From positions 6,785,001 through 6,849,000 of the forward strand of contig NZ_RAPS01000001.1 of NCBI RefSeq assembly GCF_003610255.1: a DNA stretch of 64,000 nt, written 5' to 3'. Positions 17,812 to 26,354 of the stretch are shown here, piece after piece. Origin of the DNA: Streptomyces sp. TLI_171. Lineage in GTDB: Bacteria; Actinomycetota; Actinomycetes; Streptomycetales; Streptomycetaceae. The translations under genes were made by a program, and so were the position numbers. Below the pieces are notes generated by a model. That model was not told the DNA's origin and ran no database searches. It was given only the letters and a program-made list of their open reading frames with translations. How positions within the stretch are numbered: the first letter of the stretch is position 1; each line of letters opens with the position of its first letter.

Positions 17812-17874
17812 CGGGCGGTCAGCCCGGCGGAAAACCCGGTGCTGACCGGGGGGACGGCTGGCAGGCTGCTCGGC

Positions 17875-18402
17875 GTGATCGATTCGACCCCGTACGACGA
17901 GCAACGCGCCGAGTACTCCCGGGAAGCGCTGGCCCGGCTGGTGGTGTCCGACCGGGCCCGCACCTTGTCGGACGCCGCGGGCGCCATGGTGCAGACCCAG
18001 TACGACGAGTTCGAAGGGCCCGGAGGCAAGGTCAGCGAGGCCGCCCAACTGATCGAACAGGCCCGTGAGTTGCTGGCCGCCGCAGTCGTCCACGAGCGGG
18101 AGCGGGGCAGCAGCTGGGGTGAGATCGCCCAGTACCTCGGGGTGGACGCCGACACGGCGGAGCTGCGGCACGCCGACGCGGTCACCGGCTGGCGGACGGC
18201 CTTCGAGGTGCCGTACCGGCTCGACGGGACCGGCCGCAAGCGCATCCCGCAGCTGCCCGCGGCGGCGTACGACCCGCAGTGGGCGTTGCGGAGCCTGGAC
18301 GCCTGGGTCGCGCGCCACACCGGCTATCAGCACCGGCACGCCGTGAGCGAGGGCCTGGAGCGGCGGACCGGTCGCCTGCGGGAGGATCGGCGCAATGACT
18401 GA
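17875..18402 (+). CDS. Hypothetical protein with a putative helix-turn-helix segment
   Basis: I do not recognise the family. The GTG at 17,875 gives 175 residues. A coiled, charged N-terminal helix region includes LIEQARELLAAAVVHERERG. It is followed by SSWGEIAQYLGVDADTAELR, which resembles the helix-turn-helix of small actinobacterial proteins that screen 'is this a suitable host/sequence' repeats. A C-terminal YDPQWALRSLDAWVARH follows. It overlaps the next gene by 8 nt and probably shares its transcript. Confidence 0.6.
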   Translation: MIDSTPYDEQRAEYSREALARLVVSDRARTLSDAAGAMVQTQYDEFEGPGGKVSEAAQLIEQARELLAAAVVHERERGSSWGEIAQYLGVDADTAELRHADAVTGWRTAFEVPYRLDGTGRKRIPQLPAAAYDPQWALRSLDAWVARHTGYQHRHAVSEGLERRTGRLREDRRND

Positions 18403-18925
18403 GGATCCGATGCTTCCCCTGCTGTTCCTGGACGTCGACGGTCCGCTGATCCCGTTCGGCGGCGATGCCGCACAGCACCGCGTTCATCTGACGGAGCGTC
18501 GGATCCGGGAGGTGATCCGCGAGGCCAACCCGCTGCTGACCCGGCTCGACCCGGCGAACGGTCCGCGGATCGCCGCACTGCCCGCCCGCCCGGTGTGGGC
18601 GACCACCTGGATGGACGAAGCCAACGCGTGCGTGGCGCCGCTGCTCGGCCTGCCGGACCTGCCGGTGCTCGACGAACCGGACGGGGACACCGGGCCGGAC
18701 GGGTGCCCGTTGCCGCCGCAACTGCACTGGAAGACAGCGGCGTTGGTCGGCTACGCGGCGGGACGGCCGTTCGCCTGGGTCGACGACGAGATCGGCGCGG
18801 CCGACCGGGCATGGGTGGCGGCGCACCACCCCGGCCCGGCACTGCTGCACCGGGTCGACCCCCGGGTCGGCCTGACGGAGGACGACTTCGCCGTCCTGGA
18901 CGCCTGGTTGCGCTCCGTCGGGTGA
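18395..18925 (+). CDS. HAD-like hydrolase domain protein
   Basis: The 176-residue protein opens with LPLLFLDVDGPLIPFGG, a HAD motif I (DVDGxL). Later come HWKTAALVGYAAG (motif III-like lysine) and PFAWVDDEIGAADRAW (motif IV-like acidic residues). It belongs to the small 'HAD domain-containing protein' group seen in actinomycetes; substrate unknown. GGAGG at 18,381-18,385 precedes the ATG. The 163 bp after it (18,926-19,088) show nothing I can support. Confidence 0.75.
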   Translation: MTEDPMLPLLFLDVDGPLIPFGGDAAQHRVHLTERRIREVIREANPLLTRLDPANGPRIAALPARPVWATTWMDEANACVAPLLGLPDLPVLDEPDGDTGPDGCPLPPQLHWKTAALVGYAAGRPFAWVDDEIGAADRAWVAAHHPGPALLHRVDPRVGLTEDDFAVLDAWLRSVG

Positions 18926-19088
18926 GACGCGGCGGGGCACCGGGGGCTTCCCGAGTCGGCGCGGAGCGGGCAGAGTGGGCGCGGTGATCTTCGCTTCGAT
19001 CCTGCTCATGGTGCCGCTCGGCTGCTGGTGGATGACCGCCCCGCCGGTCGGTAGCACGAAGCGGCCCGACGGCGCGCTGCCCGGCGGG

Positions 19089-20549
19089 TCAGGCGGGGCC
19101 GCCGAGGTGGCGGTTTCGGGTGGCGCGGGTGGCGAGGCGGGTGGGGGTGGGGAGTTCGGCGAGTTCATTGAGGGCGGTGGTGACGGCGGCGGCGAGGCGG
19201 TCGCGGAGGTCGGCGGGGTCGTCGGTCTCCGGGACGACCTGGTCGACCAGGCCGGTCGAGGTCAGGGCGGTGGCGGTGATGCCCTGGGAGCGGGCGAGCT
19301 GGGGCGCGTGGTCGCCGTCGCGGTGGACGATGGCGGAGGCGCCCTCGGGCGGCAGCGGGGCCAGCCAAGCGTGTTCGGCGGCGATCACCCGGTCGGCGGG
19401 CAGCAGGGCGAGCGCGCCGCCGCCGCTGCCCTGGCCGAGCAGCACGGCGAGCACGGGGGTGCGCAGTCCGACCAGGGTGGTCAGGCAGTGCGCGATCTCC
19501 AGGGCCACGCCGTCGAGTTCGGCCTCCACGGAGAGTTCGGCCCCGCTGGTGTCGACCACGGTGAGCAGCGGCAGGCCGAGTTCCTCGGCGAGTTCGGCCT
19601 GCCGGCGCACGGCGCGCAGGTCCGCGGCGGTGAACGGGACGGCGGGGGCGTCCGGGCCGGGCCGCTGCTGGGCGACCACCATCACGGGCCGTCCGCCGAT
19701 CAGCGCCAGGGCCCGGACGAGGGCGCTGTCGCCGTCCAGCGGGAGGAACGACTCGGCGGTGTGGTGCAGGAGTTCGAGGGCGGAGAGGCGGTCGGGGCGG
19801 CGGCTCAGCTGCACCGACTCCCAGGCGTCGGCGCCCTCCGGCACGGCCGCGGGCGCCGGGGCGGGGGCCGAACCGGCTCCCGCGGGGCGGGCGGTGAGGA
19901 TGGTGAAGGCCCGGGAGAGGAAGTCGCGCAGCCGCTCGGGCGGGACGATGGCGTCCAGGCGTCCGTTGGCGGCGAGTGTCTCGGCGCGCTGGACGTGCGC
20001 CGGCAGCGGTTCGCCGCGAAGTTCCTCGTAGACGCGCGGCCCGAGGAAGCCGAGCCGGGCGGCGGGTTCGGCGAGCACCAGGTGGCCGAGGGTGCCCCAG
20101 GAGGCGAACACCCCGCCCATGGTGGGGTTGCGCAGGTAGGTCAGGTAGGGGAGTCCGGCGGCCCGGTGCGCGTGGACCGCGGCGGTGACCCGCACCATGC
20201 AGAGGAAGGCTGCGGAGCCCTCCTGCATCCGGGTGCCGCCGGAGACCGGCAGGGCGAGCAGCGGCAGGCGTTCGGCGGTGGCGCGTTCCACGGCCCGGGT
20301 GATGCGTTCGGCGGTGGCGACGCCGATCGATCCGCCGAGGAAGCCGAACTCGCCGGCGACCAGGACGATCGGCCGGCCGTCCAGCAGGGCGCGCCCGGTG
20401 AGGACGGCCTCGTCCAGGCCGGTGCGGGCGCGGGCTTTGGCGAGCGCCTCGCGGTAGCCGGGGTCGGCGTACTGGGTGGTGATCGGCTCGTCCCAGCTGT
20501 GGAAGCTGCCGGGGTCGACCAGCAGATCGAGGAGCTGGCGTGCCGTCAC
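19089..20549 (-). CDS. Acetyl/propionyl-CoA carboxylase carboxyltransferase, fused beta-alpha subunits
   Basis: The 486-residue protein joins an AccD-like half (VLVAGEFGFLGGSIGVATAE, PVSGGTRMQEGSAAF, PTMGGVFASWGTLGH) to an AccA-like half (LPLLTVVDTSGAELSVEAE, GQGSGGGALALLPADRVI). It transfers the carboxyl group from biotin to an acyl-CoA, usually to make malonyl-CoA. The AccD zinc finger is absent, as in other actinobacterial fusions. The GTG at 20,549 follows a GGAGG. It stands alone, with no biotin carboxylase beside it. It could raise malonyl-CoA for the neighbouring ketosynthases, but that is inference. Confidence 0.88.
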   Translation of the reverse strand: MTARQLLDLLVDPGSFHSWDEPITTQYADPGYREALAKARARTGLDEAVLTGRALLDGRPIVLVAGEFGFLGGSIGVATAERITRAVERATAERLPLLALPVSGGTRMQEGSAAFLCMVRVTAAVHAHRAAGLPYLTYLRNPTMGGVFASWGTLGHLVLAEPAARLGFLGPRVYEELRGEPLPAHVQRAETLAANGRLDAIVPPERLRDFLSRAFTILTARPAGAGSAPAPAPAAVPEGADAWESVQLSRRPDRLSALELLHHTAESFLPLDGDSALVRALALIGGRPVMVVAQQRPGPDAPAVPFTAADLRAVRRQAELAEELGLPLLTVVDTSGAELSVEAELDGVALEIAHCLTTLVGLRTPVLAVLLGQGSGGGALALLPADRVIAAEHAWLAPLPPEGASAIVHRDGDHAPQLARSQGITATALTSTGLVDQVVPETDDPADLRDRLAAAVTTALNELAELPTPTRLATRATRNRHLGGPA

Positions 20550-20726
20550 CTGGGGCCTCCGTCAGGGGAAGGGGCGGCCGAGCGGCTGTCGGCTGCCTCG
20601 CGCCGGAAAGCCTACGGGTGGGCGGGGGCCCGGGGCGGGCGCGCCGCACAGTGGTGATCAGGATCACCGGGGCGCGGGGCCGTCCGGCGGCGGAGGTGAC
20701 GCACCAGACAGGGCAGCGCCCCCTTT

Positions 20727-20750
20727 AATTGGTATTCGAGATACCGAATT
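20727..20750. promoter_or_regulatory. Candidate NsrR autoregulatory operator
   Basis: GGTAT (20,731-20,735) and ATACC (20,741-20,745) form an inverted repeat inside AATT-flanked sequence, 18 bp upstream of the nsrR GTG. The right half, AGATACCGAATT, resembles the half-sites at the hmp promoter (21,335-21,359). Confidence 0.5.
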
Positions 20751-20767
20751 GGGATAAGGTCGGCCAC

Positions 20768-21220
20768 GTGAGGCTGACCAAGAGCACCGACATCGCCCTG
20801 CGCATCGCGATGCGCCTGGCGGTGCTGGACGAGGACCGGGCCCCGACCACCCGCGAGGTGGCCGAGGCCGTCGACGTCCCCTACAACCACGCGGCGAAGG
20901 TGGTCAGTCGCCTCCAGCACCTGGGCGTGGTCGAGGCCCGGCGCGGGCGCGGCGGAGGGCTCGCCCTGACCGCCGCCGGCCGCAGCGGCTCGCTCGGCCG
21001 GATCGTCCGGGAACTGGAGGGCGTCGGGGACGTGGTCGGCTGCGAGGACGAGCCGCCCTGTCCGCTGCGCCACGCGTGTCGCCTGCGCGGGGCGCTGCGG
21101 CAGGCCCAGGAGGCGTTCTTCGCGACCCTGGATCCGCTCACCGTGGACGACCTGGTCGGACCGCCGACCGGCCCGGTCCTGCTCGGACTGCCCGTCCGCG
21201 GGGCGCCGTCGGACGGCTGA
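20768..21220 (+). CDS. nsrR: Rrf2-family nitric-oxide sensor NsrR
   Basis: This 150-residue Rrf2 regulator has a winged helix (EVAEAVDVPYNHAAKVVSRL) and three cysteines in GCEDEPPCPLRHAC (C92, C98, C104). The spacing matches the [4Fe-4S] ligands of Streptomyces coelicolor NsrR. NO reacts with the cluster and relieves repression. The GTG start is close to an AT-rich -10-like GATAAG, so the mRNA may be leaderless. The next gene is the NO-detoxifying flavohaemoglobin, whose promoter carries a similar palindrome. Confidence 0.92.
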   Translation: MRLTKSTDIALRIAMRLAVLDEDRAPTTREVAEAVDVPYNHAAKVVSRLQHLGVVEARRGRGGGLALTAAGRSGSLGRIVRELEGVGDVVGCEDEPPCPLRHACRLRGALRQAQEAFFATLDPLTVDDLVGPPTGPVLLGLPVRGAPSDG

Positions 21221-21334
21221 GCGGGGCCGGCCGTCCCGCCGCCGGGGCCGTTCGGCCCTGGCGGGGCGTCAGCCGACCGTGCAGTACTGGTCACTGACAG
21301 AGCAGCACCCAGCAGCATGCTTTTCCACACCATT

Positions 21335-21359
21335 AAATACGTATCTCAGATGCGAGTTT
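21335..21359. promoter_or_regulatory. Candidate NsrR operator at the hmp promoter
   Basis: AAATACGTATCT (21,335-21,346) and AGATGCGAGTTT (21,348-21,359) are 12-bp inverted halves around one central C, with 9 of 12 positions complementary. The site ends about 10 bp before the hmp ATG and shares the AGATaCG core with the site upstream of nsrR. Confidence 0.6.
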
Positions 21360-21369
21360 GGAGTTTCGG

Positions 21370-22554
21370 ATGCTGTCCGAGAAGTCCGCGCAGACCGTGC
21401 GTGCCACCCTCCCCGCGGTGGGCGCGGCCATCGGGGAGATCACCGGCTCGTCCTACGGACGGCTGTTCGCGGCCCACCCCGAACTGCTGCGCGACCTGTT
21501 CAACCGGGGCAACCAGGCGGCCGGCACCCAGCGCCAGGCCCTGGCCGGCTCGATAGCCGCGTTCGCGACCGCCCTGGTCGAGCACCCCGAGCAGCGGCCG
21601 GACGCCATGCTCGCCCGGATCGCCCACAAGCACGCCTCGCTGGGCGTCACCGCCGAGCAGTACCACGTCGTCCACGAGCACCTGTTCGCCGCCATCGTGG
21701 AGATCCTCGGCGAGGCCGTCACCCCCGAGGTCGCCGCCGCCTGGGACGAGGTGTACTGGCTGATGGCCAACGCCCTGATCGCCGTCGAGCAGCGCCTGTA
21801 CGAGCAGAGCGGCACCCGCGGCGAGCGCCGCCCGTACGTGGTCGCCGCCCGCACCGCCGAGACTGCCGACGTCGCGACCTTCCTGCTGCACCCCGCCGAC
21901 GGCGGCCCGGTGCCCGCGCACCGGCCCGGCCAGTACGTCTCCGTGCAGGTCGAACTCCCGGACGGCGCGCGGCAGATCCGCCAGTACAGCCTGTCCGGCA
22001 ACCCGGACGGCGGCCTGCAGATCACCGTCAAGCGGGTCGCCGGTGACCCGGCCGGCGAGGTCTCCACCCACCTGCACCGGCACGTCGACCAGGGCGCCAC
22101 CCTGCTGGTCTCCGCCCCGTTCGGCGACGTCCGGCTCGACGACGGCGACCGCCCCGTCCTGCTCGCCTCGGCCGGCATCGGCTGCACCCCGATCATCGGC
22201 ATGCTCGGCCACCTCGCCGAGACCGGCGCCACCCGGCGGGTGATCGCCGTGCACGGCGACCGGCAGGAGTCCGCGCACGCCTTCCGCGAGGAGTTCGAGC
22301 AGCTGGTCGCCAAGCTCCCGAACGCCGAGGCCCACGTCTGGTACGAGCGCCCCGAGCAGGAGCGCCCCGCCGACCGCACCGGCCGGGTCGACCTCACCGG
22401 ACTGGAGGTCCCCGCCGATGCCGTCGCCTACCTGTGCGGCCCGCTGCCGTTCATGCGCGCCGCCCGCACCCAGCTGCTCGCCGCCGGCGTGCCCGCCGCC
22501 GACATCCACTACGAGGTGTTCGGCCCGGACCTCTGGCTCGGCCAGGACAGCTGA
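21370..22554 (+). CDS. hmp: Flavohaemoglobin Hmp (nitric oxide dioxygenase)
   Basis: Hmp oxidises NO to nitrate using O2 and NAD(P)H. The globin domain (residues ~1-140) has the distal TyrB10 (Y29) and proximal His in IAHKHASLGV (H88). The reductase has the FAD motif RQYSLSGNP and NAD-binding ASAGIGCTPIIGML, and ends with the conserved VFGPDLW. Length is 394 residues, normal for the family. GGAG at 21,360-21,363 supports the ATG at 21,370. NsrR (upstream gene) is the likely repressor. Confidence 0.96.
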   Translation: MLSEKSAQTVRATLPAVGAAIGEITGSSYGRLFAAHPELLRDLFNRGNQAAGTQRQALAGSIAAFATALVEHPEQRPDAMLARIAHKHASLGVTAEQYHVVHEHLFAAIVEILGEAVTPEVAAAWDEVYWLMANALIAVEQRLYEQSGTRGERRPYVVAARTAETADVATFLLHPADGGPVPAHRPGQYVSVQVELPDGARQIRQYSLSGNPDGGLQITVKRVAGDPAGEVSTHLHRHVDQGATLLVSAPFGDVRLDDGDRPVLLASAGIGCTPIIGMLGHLAETGATRRVIAVHGDRQESAHAFREEFEQLVAKLPNAEAHVWYERPEQERPADRTGRVDLTGLEVPADAVAYLCGPLPFMRAARTQLLAAGVPAADIHYEVFGPDLWLGQDS

Positions 22555-22563
22555 CGCCCCGCC

Positions 22564-22600
22564 GGGCCGCCGCACTCGAAGCATCCGGGTGCGACGGCCC
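22564..22600. terminator. Hairpin terminator between convergent hmp and the DUF3050 gene
   Basis: GGGCCGCCGCAC (22,564-22,575) pairs with GTGCGACGGCCC (22,589-22,600) at 11 of 12 positions. It occupies the 52-bp gap between the two stop codons and marks the left edge of the biosynthetic cluster. Confidence 0.7.
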
Positions 22601-22606
22601 GACCGG

Positions 22607-23389
22607 TCAGAGCGCCGCGGTGATCGCGTCCCACAGGGCCACCCGGGCGCGCAGCGCCGTGCGGACGGTCGCCCCGCACTGCTCCCAGCGCTCGGTGTCG
22701 TCACCGCACAGGTCGATCAGCATCTGCATCGCCATCGGCGTGTGCTGCTCGCCGTCCACCTCGATGTGCCGGGCCAGGTAGTCCTTGAAGACGGTGAGCC
22801 GTCCGTCGGCGTCGTCGATCCGGACCACCTGCTCGAACATCTCCGGAATCAGGTCCTCCCGGCCGAACGCGAACGCGGCGGCCTGGCAGTGCACCGGGGC
22901 GTCCTCGATGATCCCGAACGTGACGGCCGCGAACTCGGCCGCGGCGGGCGGGATCTCCGCCACCTTGGCGGCCTCCGCCACCGACCGGCCGGAGCGGATC
23001 GCGGCCAGGAACGCCTCCACGGGGGCGGTGTCCGCCCCCGCCCGGGCCATGCCGTCCAGGTACAGCTCGAAGTGGCTGATGTACCCGTCGCCGAGCTCGT
23101 CGCTCTCCTCGACCAGCACGATCTCGTTGATCAGCCGGCGGCTGGCCGTCGGGCCGTCCGGCAGCCACGGCAGCGTGACGCAAGTGAGCTGCCGCTGCAG
23201 GCACTTGAGCAGGGACATGAAGTCCCAGACGGCGAAGACGTGGGTCTGCTGGAAGGTCCGCACCTTCTCCAGCGTGTCCAGCGACAGGTACATCGGGTGG
23301 GAGACCACCTCGCGGCGGACCTCCTCGATGGACTCGCGCAGGGCGGTCAGGCCGGGGTGGCTGCGGTCCCAGTGGTAACGGTCGCTCAT
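22607..23389 (-). CDS. DUF3050 haem-oxygenase-like protein, possible di-iron oxidase
   Basis: The 260-residue all-helical protein matches DUF3050: [41 protein letters not shown] and [12 protein letters not shown]. The conserved E, H and D residues in LVEESDE, SHFELY and [17 protein letters not shown] look like metal ligands of haem-oxygenase-like di-iron oxidases, a fold used for N-oxygenation, C-C cleavage or desaturation. It is the last gene of the minus-strand arm, 65 bp after E1 beta. Its reaction here is unknown; an oxidative tailoring role is inferred from position. Confidence 0.78.
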   Translation of the reverse strand: MSDRYHWDRSHPGLTALRESIEEVRREVVSHPMYLSLDTLEKVRTFQQTHVFAVWDFMSLLKCLQRQLTCVTLPWLPDGPTASRRLINEIVLVEESDELGDGYISHFELYLDGMARAGADTAPVEAFLAAIRSGRSVAEAAKVAEIPPAAAEFAAVTFGIIEDAPVHCQAAAFAFGREDLIPEMFEQVVRIDDADGRLTVFKDYLARHIEVDGEQHTPMAMQMLIDLCGDDTERWEQCGATVRTALRARVALWDAITAAL

Positions 23390-23454
23390 GGCTGCTCTCC
23401 TCGTGGTGTGTGATGAGGGGGACGAAGGCGGCGTGGGTGGACGCTGCGGGGGAG

Positions 23455-24417
23455 TTACTTCAGTACCGCGCGGACGGCGTCCCGAAGCTGGTCGGCGCCG
23501 GGCTGCAGGGCCTGGTCCAGGCCCAGTGCGAACGGCAGCACCGCGCCGTCCGGGCGGGTGACCCGGCGCGGCGGGGCGAGCAGGCGGCACTCCTCGGCGG
23601 TGATCGCCAGTACCTCGGCGGCGAACCCGGCGAAGCGGTTGGAGTCGTCGGCGACGACCAGGCGGCCGGTCCGCGACAGCGACTCGGCCAGCGCGGCCCG
23701 GTCCAACGGGTACAGGGTGCGCGGATCGAGGACCTCGACGGACACCTCGTCGGCCAACTCCTCGGCCACCGCCAGTGCCTGGTGCACCAGGTGGCCGACG
23801 GCCAGCACCGTCACGTCGCTGCCCCGGCGGTGGATCCGGGCCTCGCCGAGCGGGACCGGGGCCAGCGGAGCGGTCACGTCCTCGCGGACGCCCAGCGCGC
23901 CGGCCGGGGCGAACAGCACCACCGGGTCGTCGTCCCGGATCGCCGAACTCAGCAGCCCGTACGCGTCGGTGGGCGTCGCCGGGACCAGCGTCTTGATGCC
24001 GACATGCGCGAACAGGCTGTACGGATGGTCGGAGTGCTGGCCCGCCCAGCCGGAGCGGGAACCCGAACCGGGCACCACCACGGTCAGCGGCACCCGCGCC
24101 TGACCGCCCGTCATCAGCGACAACTTGTGTGCCTGGTTGGCCAGTTGCTCGAACACCAGGAACAGCAGCGACGGGATCTGCAACTCGATCACCGGACGCA
24201 TCCCGGCCAGCGCCGCGCCGACGCCCGCCGAGGTGAACGCCTGCTCCGACAGCGGCGTGTCCACCACCCGCTGCGCGCCGAACCGCTGCTGCAGGCCCAG
24301 CGTCAGACCGGCCAGGCCGGCGCCGACGTCCTCACCGAGCACGCACACCGCCGGGTCGGCCGCCAGCGCGTCCGACAGCGCGGTGTTCATCGCCTTGGCG
24401 TACGACAACAGCGTCAC
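23455..24417 (-). CDS. 2-oxoacid dehydrogenase E1 component, beta subunit
   Basis: The 320-residue transketolase-like beta subunit carries [35 protein letters not shown] and [17 protein letters not shown], typical of PDH/acetoin-dehydrogenase E1 beta. It completes the thiamine-diphosphate site with the alpha subunit next to it (GTGA overlap 24,414-24,417). No E2 or E3 gene is present in this window, unlike a housekeeping complex. PglB/PglC of pristinamycin phenylglycine synthesis and ketose-cleaving glycolyl-ACP systems are precedents for such orphan E1 pairs in natural-product clusters. Confidence 0.9.
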   Translation of the reverse strand: MTLLSYAKAMNTALSDALAADPAVCVLGEDVGAGLAGLTLGLQQRFGAQRVVDTPLSEQAFTSAGVGAALAGMRPVIELQIPSLLFLVFEQLANQAHKLSLMTGGQARVPLTVVVPGSGSRSGWAGQHSDHPYSLFAHVGIKTLVPATPTDAYGLLSSAIRDDDPVVLFAPAGALGVREDVTAPLAPVPLGEARIHRRGSDVTVLAVGHLVHQALAVAEELADEVSVEVLDPRTLYPLDRAALAESLSRTGRLVVADDSNRFAGFAAEVLAITAEECRLLAPPRRVTRPDGAVLPFALGLDQALQPGADQLRDAVRAVLK

Positions 24418-25391
24418 AGTGCCGCTCCCGACCGGGGCTTCAGCCCGCTCGCGTACAGGAAGTCTTCCGCTGACGATGGGTCAGGGACGGCAGATTCTTG
24501 CGCGAAAGTGGCGGCCTGCGCCAGTAGTTGTGTCACTTCGGTGTCGATTGTGTCCGCCTCGGGGAGGGCGGCCCGGGCTGACGCCAGCGGGTCGCGGGCC
24601 CGCCAGGACGCCACCTCCTCCGCAGTGCGGTAGGAGAGCCGGAAGCGCCGCTCCATGGTGTGGTGCGCCTCGAAGCGGTACGTCAGGCACTCCAGGAAGC
24701 TCGGGCCGCCGCCCGCCCGGGCCCGCGCCACGGCCCGGTCGGCGGCCGCCCGGACCGCCTCCACGTCCATGCCGTCCACCGTCTCCGCCGGGATGCCGAA
24801 CGCCTCCGCCCGGCCGCACGCCGAGCCGCCCACCGCCGCGCCCGCCGGGAGCGTGGTGGCGTACCCGTTGTTCTCGCACACGAACAGCACCGGAGCCCGC
24901 CAGATCGAGGCCAGGTTGAAGGCTTCCAGGAGCACCCCCTGGTTGAGTGCCCCGTCACCGAAGAACGAGGCGACCACCCGGGGGTCACCCAGACGTTGCG
25001 AGGCCCAGGCCGCACCGACCGCGATCGGCGCGCCCGCGCCGACGATGCCGTTGGCGCCCAGGATGCCCAGCGAGAAGTCCGCGGCGTGCATCGAACCGCC
25101 CCGGCCCGCGTTCAACCCGTCGACGCGGCCCGCCAGTTCGGCCAGCAGCCGGCCCGGGTCGGCGCCCTTGGCCAGCACGTGCCCGTGCCCGCGGTGGGTG
25201 GAGGTCAGCCGGTCGGCGGGGTCGAGCGCCGCGCAGACGCCGACCGCCACCGCCTCCTGCCCGATGTACGGGTGGGTGCCGCCGACGATCAGGCCCGACC
25301 GCACCCACTGCAGCGCCAGTTCCTCGAACGAGCGGATCAGCCGCATCGCCCGGTACCGCCCCGCCGGGTCCGCCAGGTGCGGCAGGCTCAC
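24414..25391 (-). CDS. 2-oxoacid dehydrogenase E1 component, alpha subunit
   Basis: This TPP-binding alpha subunit shows THRGHGHVLAKGAD, GRGGSMHAADFSLGILGANG and the TPP motif FFGDGALNQGVLLEAFNLAS ending in ENNGYA. The start is placed at the GTG at 25,391 because it overlaps the upstream stop as GTGA, the same coupling used by the beta subunit; an in-frame GTG at 25,406 would add five residues. With the beta subunit it should decarboxylate a 2-oxo acid or ketose. An arylglyoxylate, arylpyruvate or ketose donor is possible given the HmaS/Hmo genes nearby. The acceptor may be a carrier protein rather than lipoyl-E2. Confidence 0.9.
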   Translation of the reverse strand: MSLPHLADPAGRYRAMRLIRSFEELALQWVRSGLIVGGTHPYIGQEAVAVGVCAALDPADRLTSTHRGHGHVLAKGADPGRLLAELAGRVDGLNAGRGGSMHAADFSLGILGANGIVGAGAPIAVGAAWASQRLGDPRVVASFFGDGALNQGVLLEAFNLASIWRAPVLFVCENNGYATTLPAGAAVGGSACGRAEAFGIPAETVDGMDVEAVRAAADRAVARARAGGGPSFLECLTYRFEAHHTMERRFRLSYRTAEEVASWRARDPLASARAALPEADTIDTEVTQLLAQAATFAQESAVPDPSSAEDFLYASGLKPRSGAAL

Positions 25392-26305
25392 CGGCCCGAC
25401 CGCCACAGCACCGGGCAGAACTCCGGGTCCGCGTAGTCCGGCCGGCCGTCCGCGTCGCGCCGCACCACCGCGTCGTGGTTGTACACCACCGGCGAGCCGT
25501 CCGGCTTCAGGTACGAGCGGTAGCGGTTGGAGCCGTCCTGCAGGTGCAGCGACACCGCCCGGCGCGGCTGCGCGGACCGGTTCGGGCCCGAGCCGTGGTA
25601 GGTGCGGCAGTGGTGGAAGGAGACGTGCCCGCGCGGGATCTCCACCGGCACCGTGCGCACCTGGGAGCCGTTGAACTCGGCGTTCTCGTGCAGCAGTTGC
25701 TCCAGCTCGGAGCGGTCCCGGGCGGCGAAGTGCCGGGTCGAGTCGTCCCCGCCGGGCCGCTCCTCCCAGCGGTGGCTGCCGTCCACCATGGTGATGGTGC
25801 CCATCTCCTCGGTGCAGTCGTGGAACGGCAGGAACGCCGTCAGCATCCGCTGCGAGGTGGAGGTCTGCCAGTAGTGCTTGTCGAAGTGCCAGGGCACCAC
25901 GTTGCTCGGCTCGCCCGGCACCGGCGGCTTGTAGATCAGCGTCGACTGGAACAGCCGGATCTCCTCGGCCTGGGCGAGCCGCGCCGCGACCGCGCCCAGC
26001 AGCGGCTTGCGCAGGATCCGGCCGATCTCCTCGTGCTCGTAGTGCACGTAGTCGTTGTGCCGCTGCACCGGCCCGTCCGAGGGCTTCCAGGACGCCAGGT
26101 GCGGCGGCCGGGCGGGCAGTTCGCGGTCCCGCTCGCCCGCGTAGTAGCGCTCGGTGGCGGCCTGCAGCAGGTCCAGCTCGGCGTCGCTGAACAGCCGCCG
26201 CGACAGGTACCAGCCGTGCTCCGCGTACTCCAGCACCTCCTCGGCGGTCGGCAGCAGCGCCGACTCCTCCTCGGTCAGGGCGAACGGCTCGATGGTGGTG
26301 GTCAT
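25388..26305 (-). CDS. Phytanoyl-CoA dioxygenase (PhyH) family 2OG/Fe(II) oxygenase
   Basis: The 305-residue protein has the iron motif HxD in VPWHFDKHYW and the distal histidine in CRTYHGSGPNRSAQP, followed by an arginine suited to bind 2-oxoglutarate. The PhyH-type segments DGSHRWEERPGGDD and RAVSLHLQDGSN are present. Secondary-metabolite PhyH enzymes hydroxylate or halogenate carrier-bound or free substrates. Gene order (after hmaS, before E1) suggests tailoring of the aryl or amino-acid unit. A long GAGAGGAGAGGAG purine tract precedes the ATG. Confidence 0.87.
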   Translation of the reverse strand: MTTTIEPFALTEEESALLPTAEEVLEYAEHGWYLSRRLFSDAELDLLQAATERYYAGERDRELPARPPHLASWKPSDGPVQRHNDYVHYEHEEIGRILRKPLLGAVAARLAQAEEIRLFQSTLIYKPPVPGEPSNVVPWHFDKHYWQTSTSQRMLTAFLPFHDCTEEMGTITMVDGSHRWEERPGGDDSTRHFAARDRSELEQLLHENAEFNGSQVRTVPVEIPRGHVSFHHCRTYHGSGPNRSAQPRRAVSLHLQDGSNRYRSYLKPDGSPVVYNHDAVVRRDADGRPDYADPEFCPVLWRSGR

Positions 26306-26328
26306 GTGAGGTCTCTCCTCTCCTCTCC

Positions 26329-26354
26329 TCAGCTGTCCGCAGTCAGCTGTCCGC
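26329..26354 (-). repeat. Short direct repeat duplicating the end of the hydroxymandelate synthase gene
   Basis: TCAGCTGTCCGC occurs at 26,329-26,340 and again at 26,343-26,354. On the coding strand the last codons plus stop (GCGGACAGCTGA) are repeated 14 bp downstream. It looks like a small slippage duplication just past the stop. Confidence 0.75.

Noticed and set aside
18975-20657. Plus-strand frame starting with a hydrophobic stretch (FASILLMVPLGCWW) after the HAD gene
   Set aside because: The hydrophobic start looks like a small membrane protein, but the frame then runs 500 codons antisense to the carboxyltransferase with glycine-rich filler and no stop or proper ribosome-binding site.
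23455-25391. Housekeeping pyruvate or branched-chain 2-oxoacid dehydrogenase
   Set aside because: No E2/E3 genes, and the pair is translationally coupled to PhyH in a biosynthetic operon, so a dedicated role is more likely.
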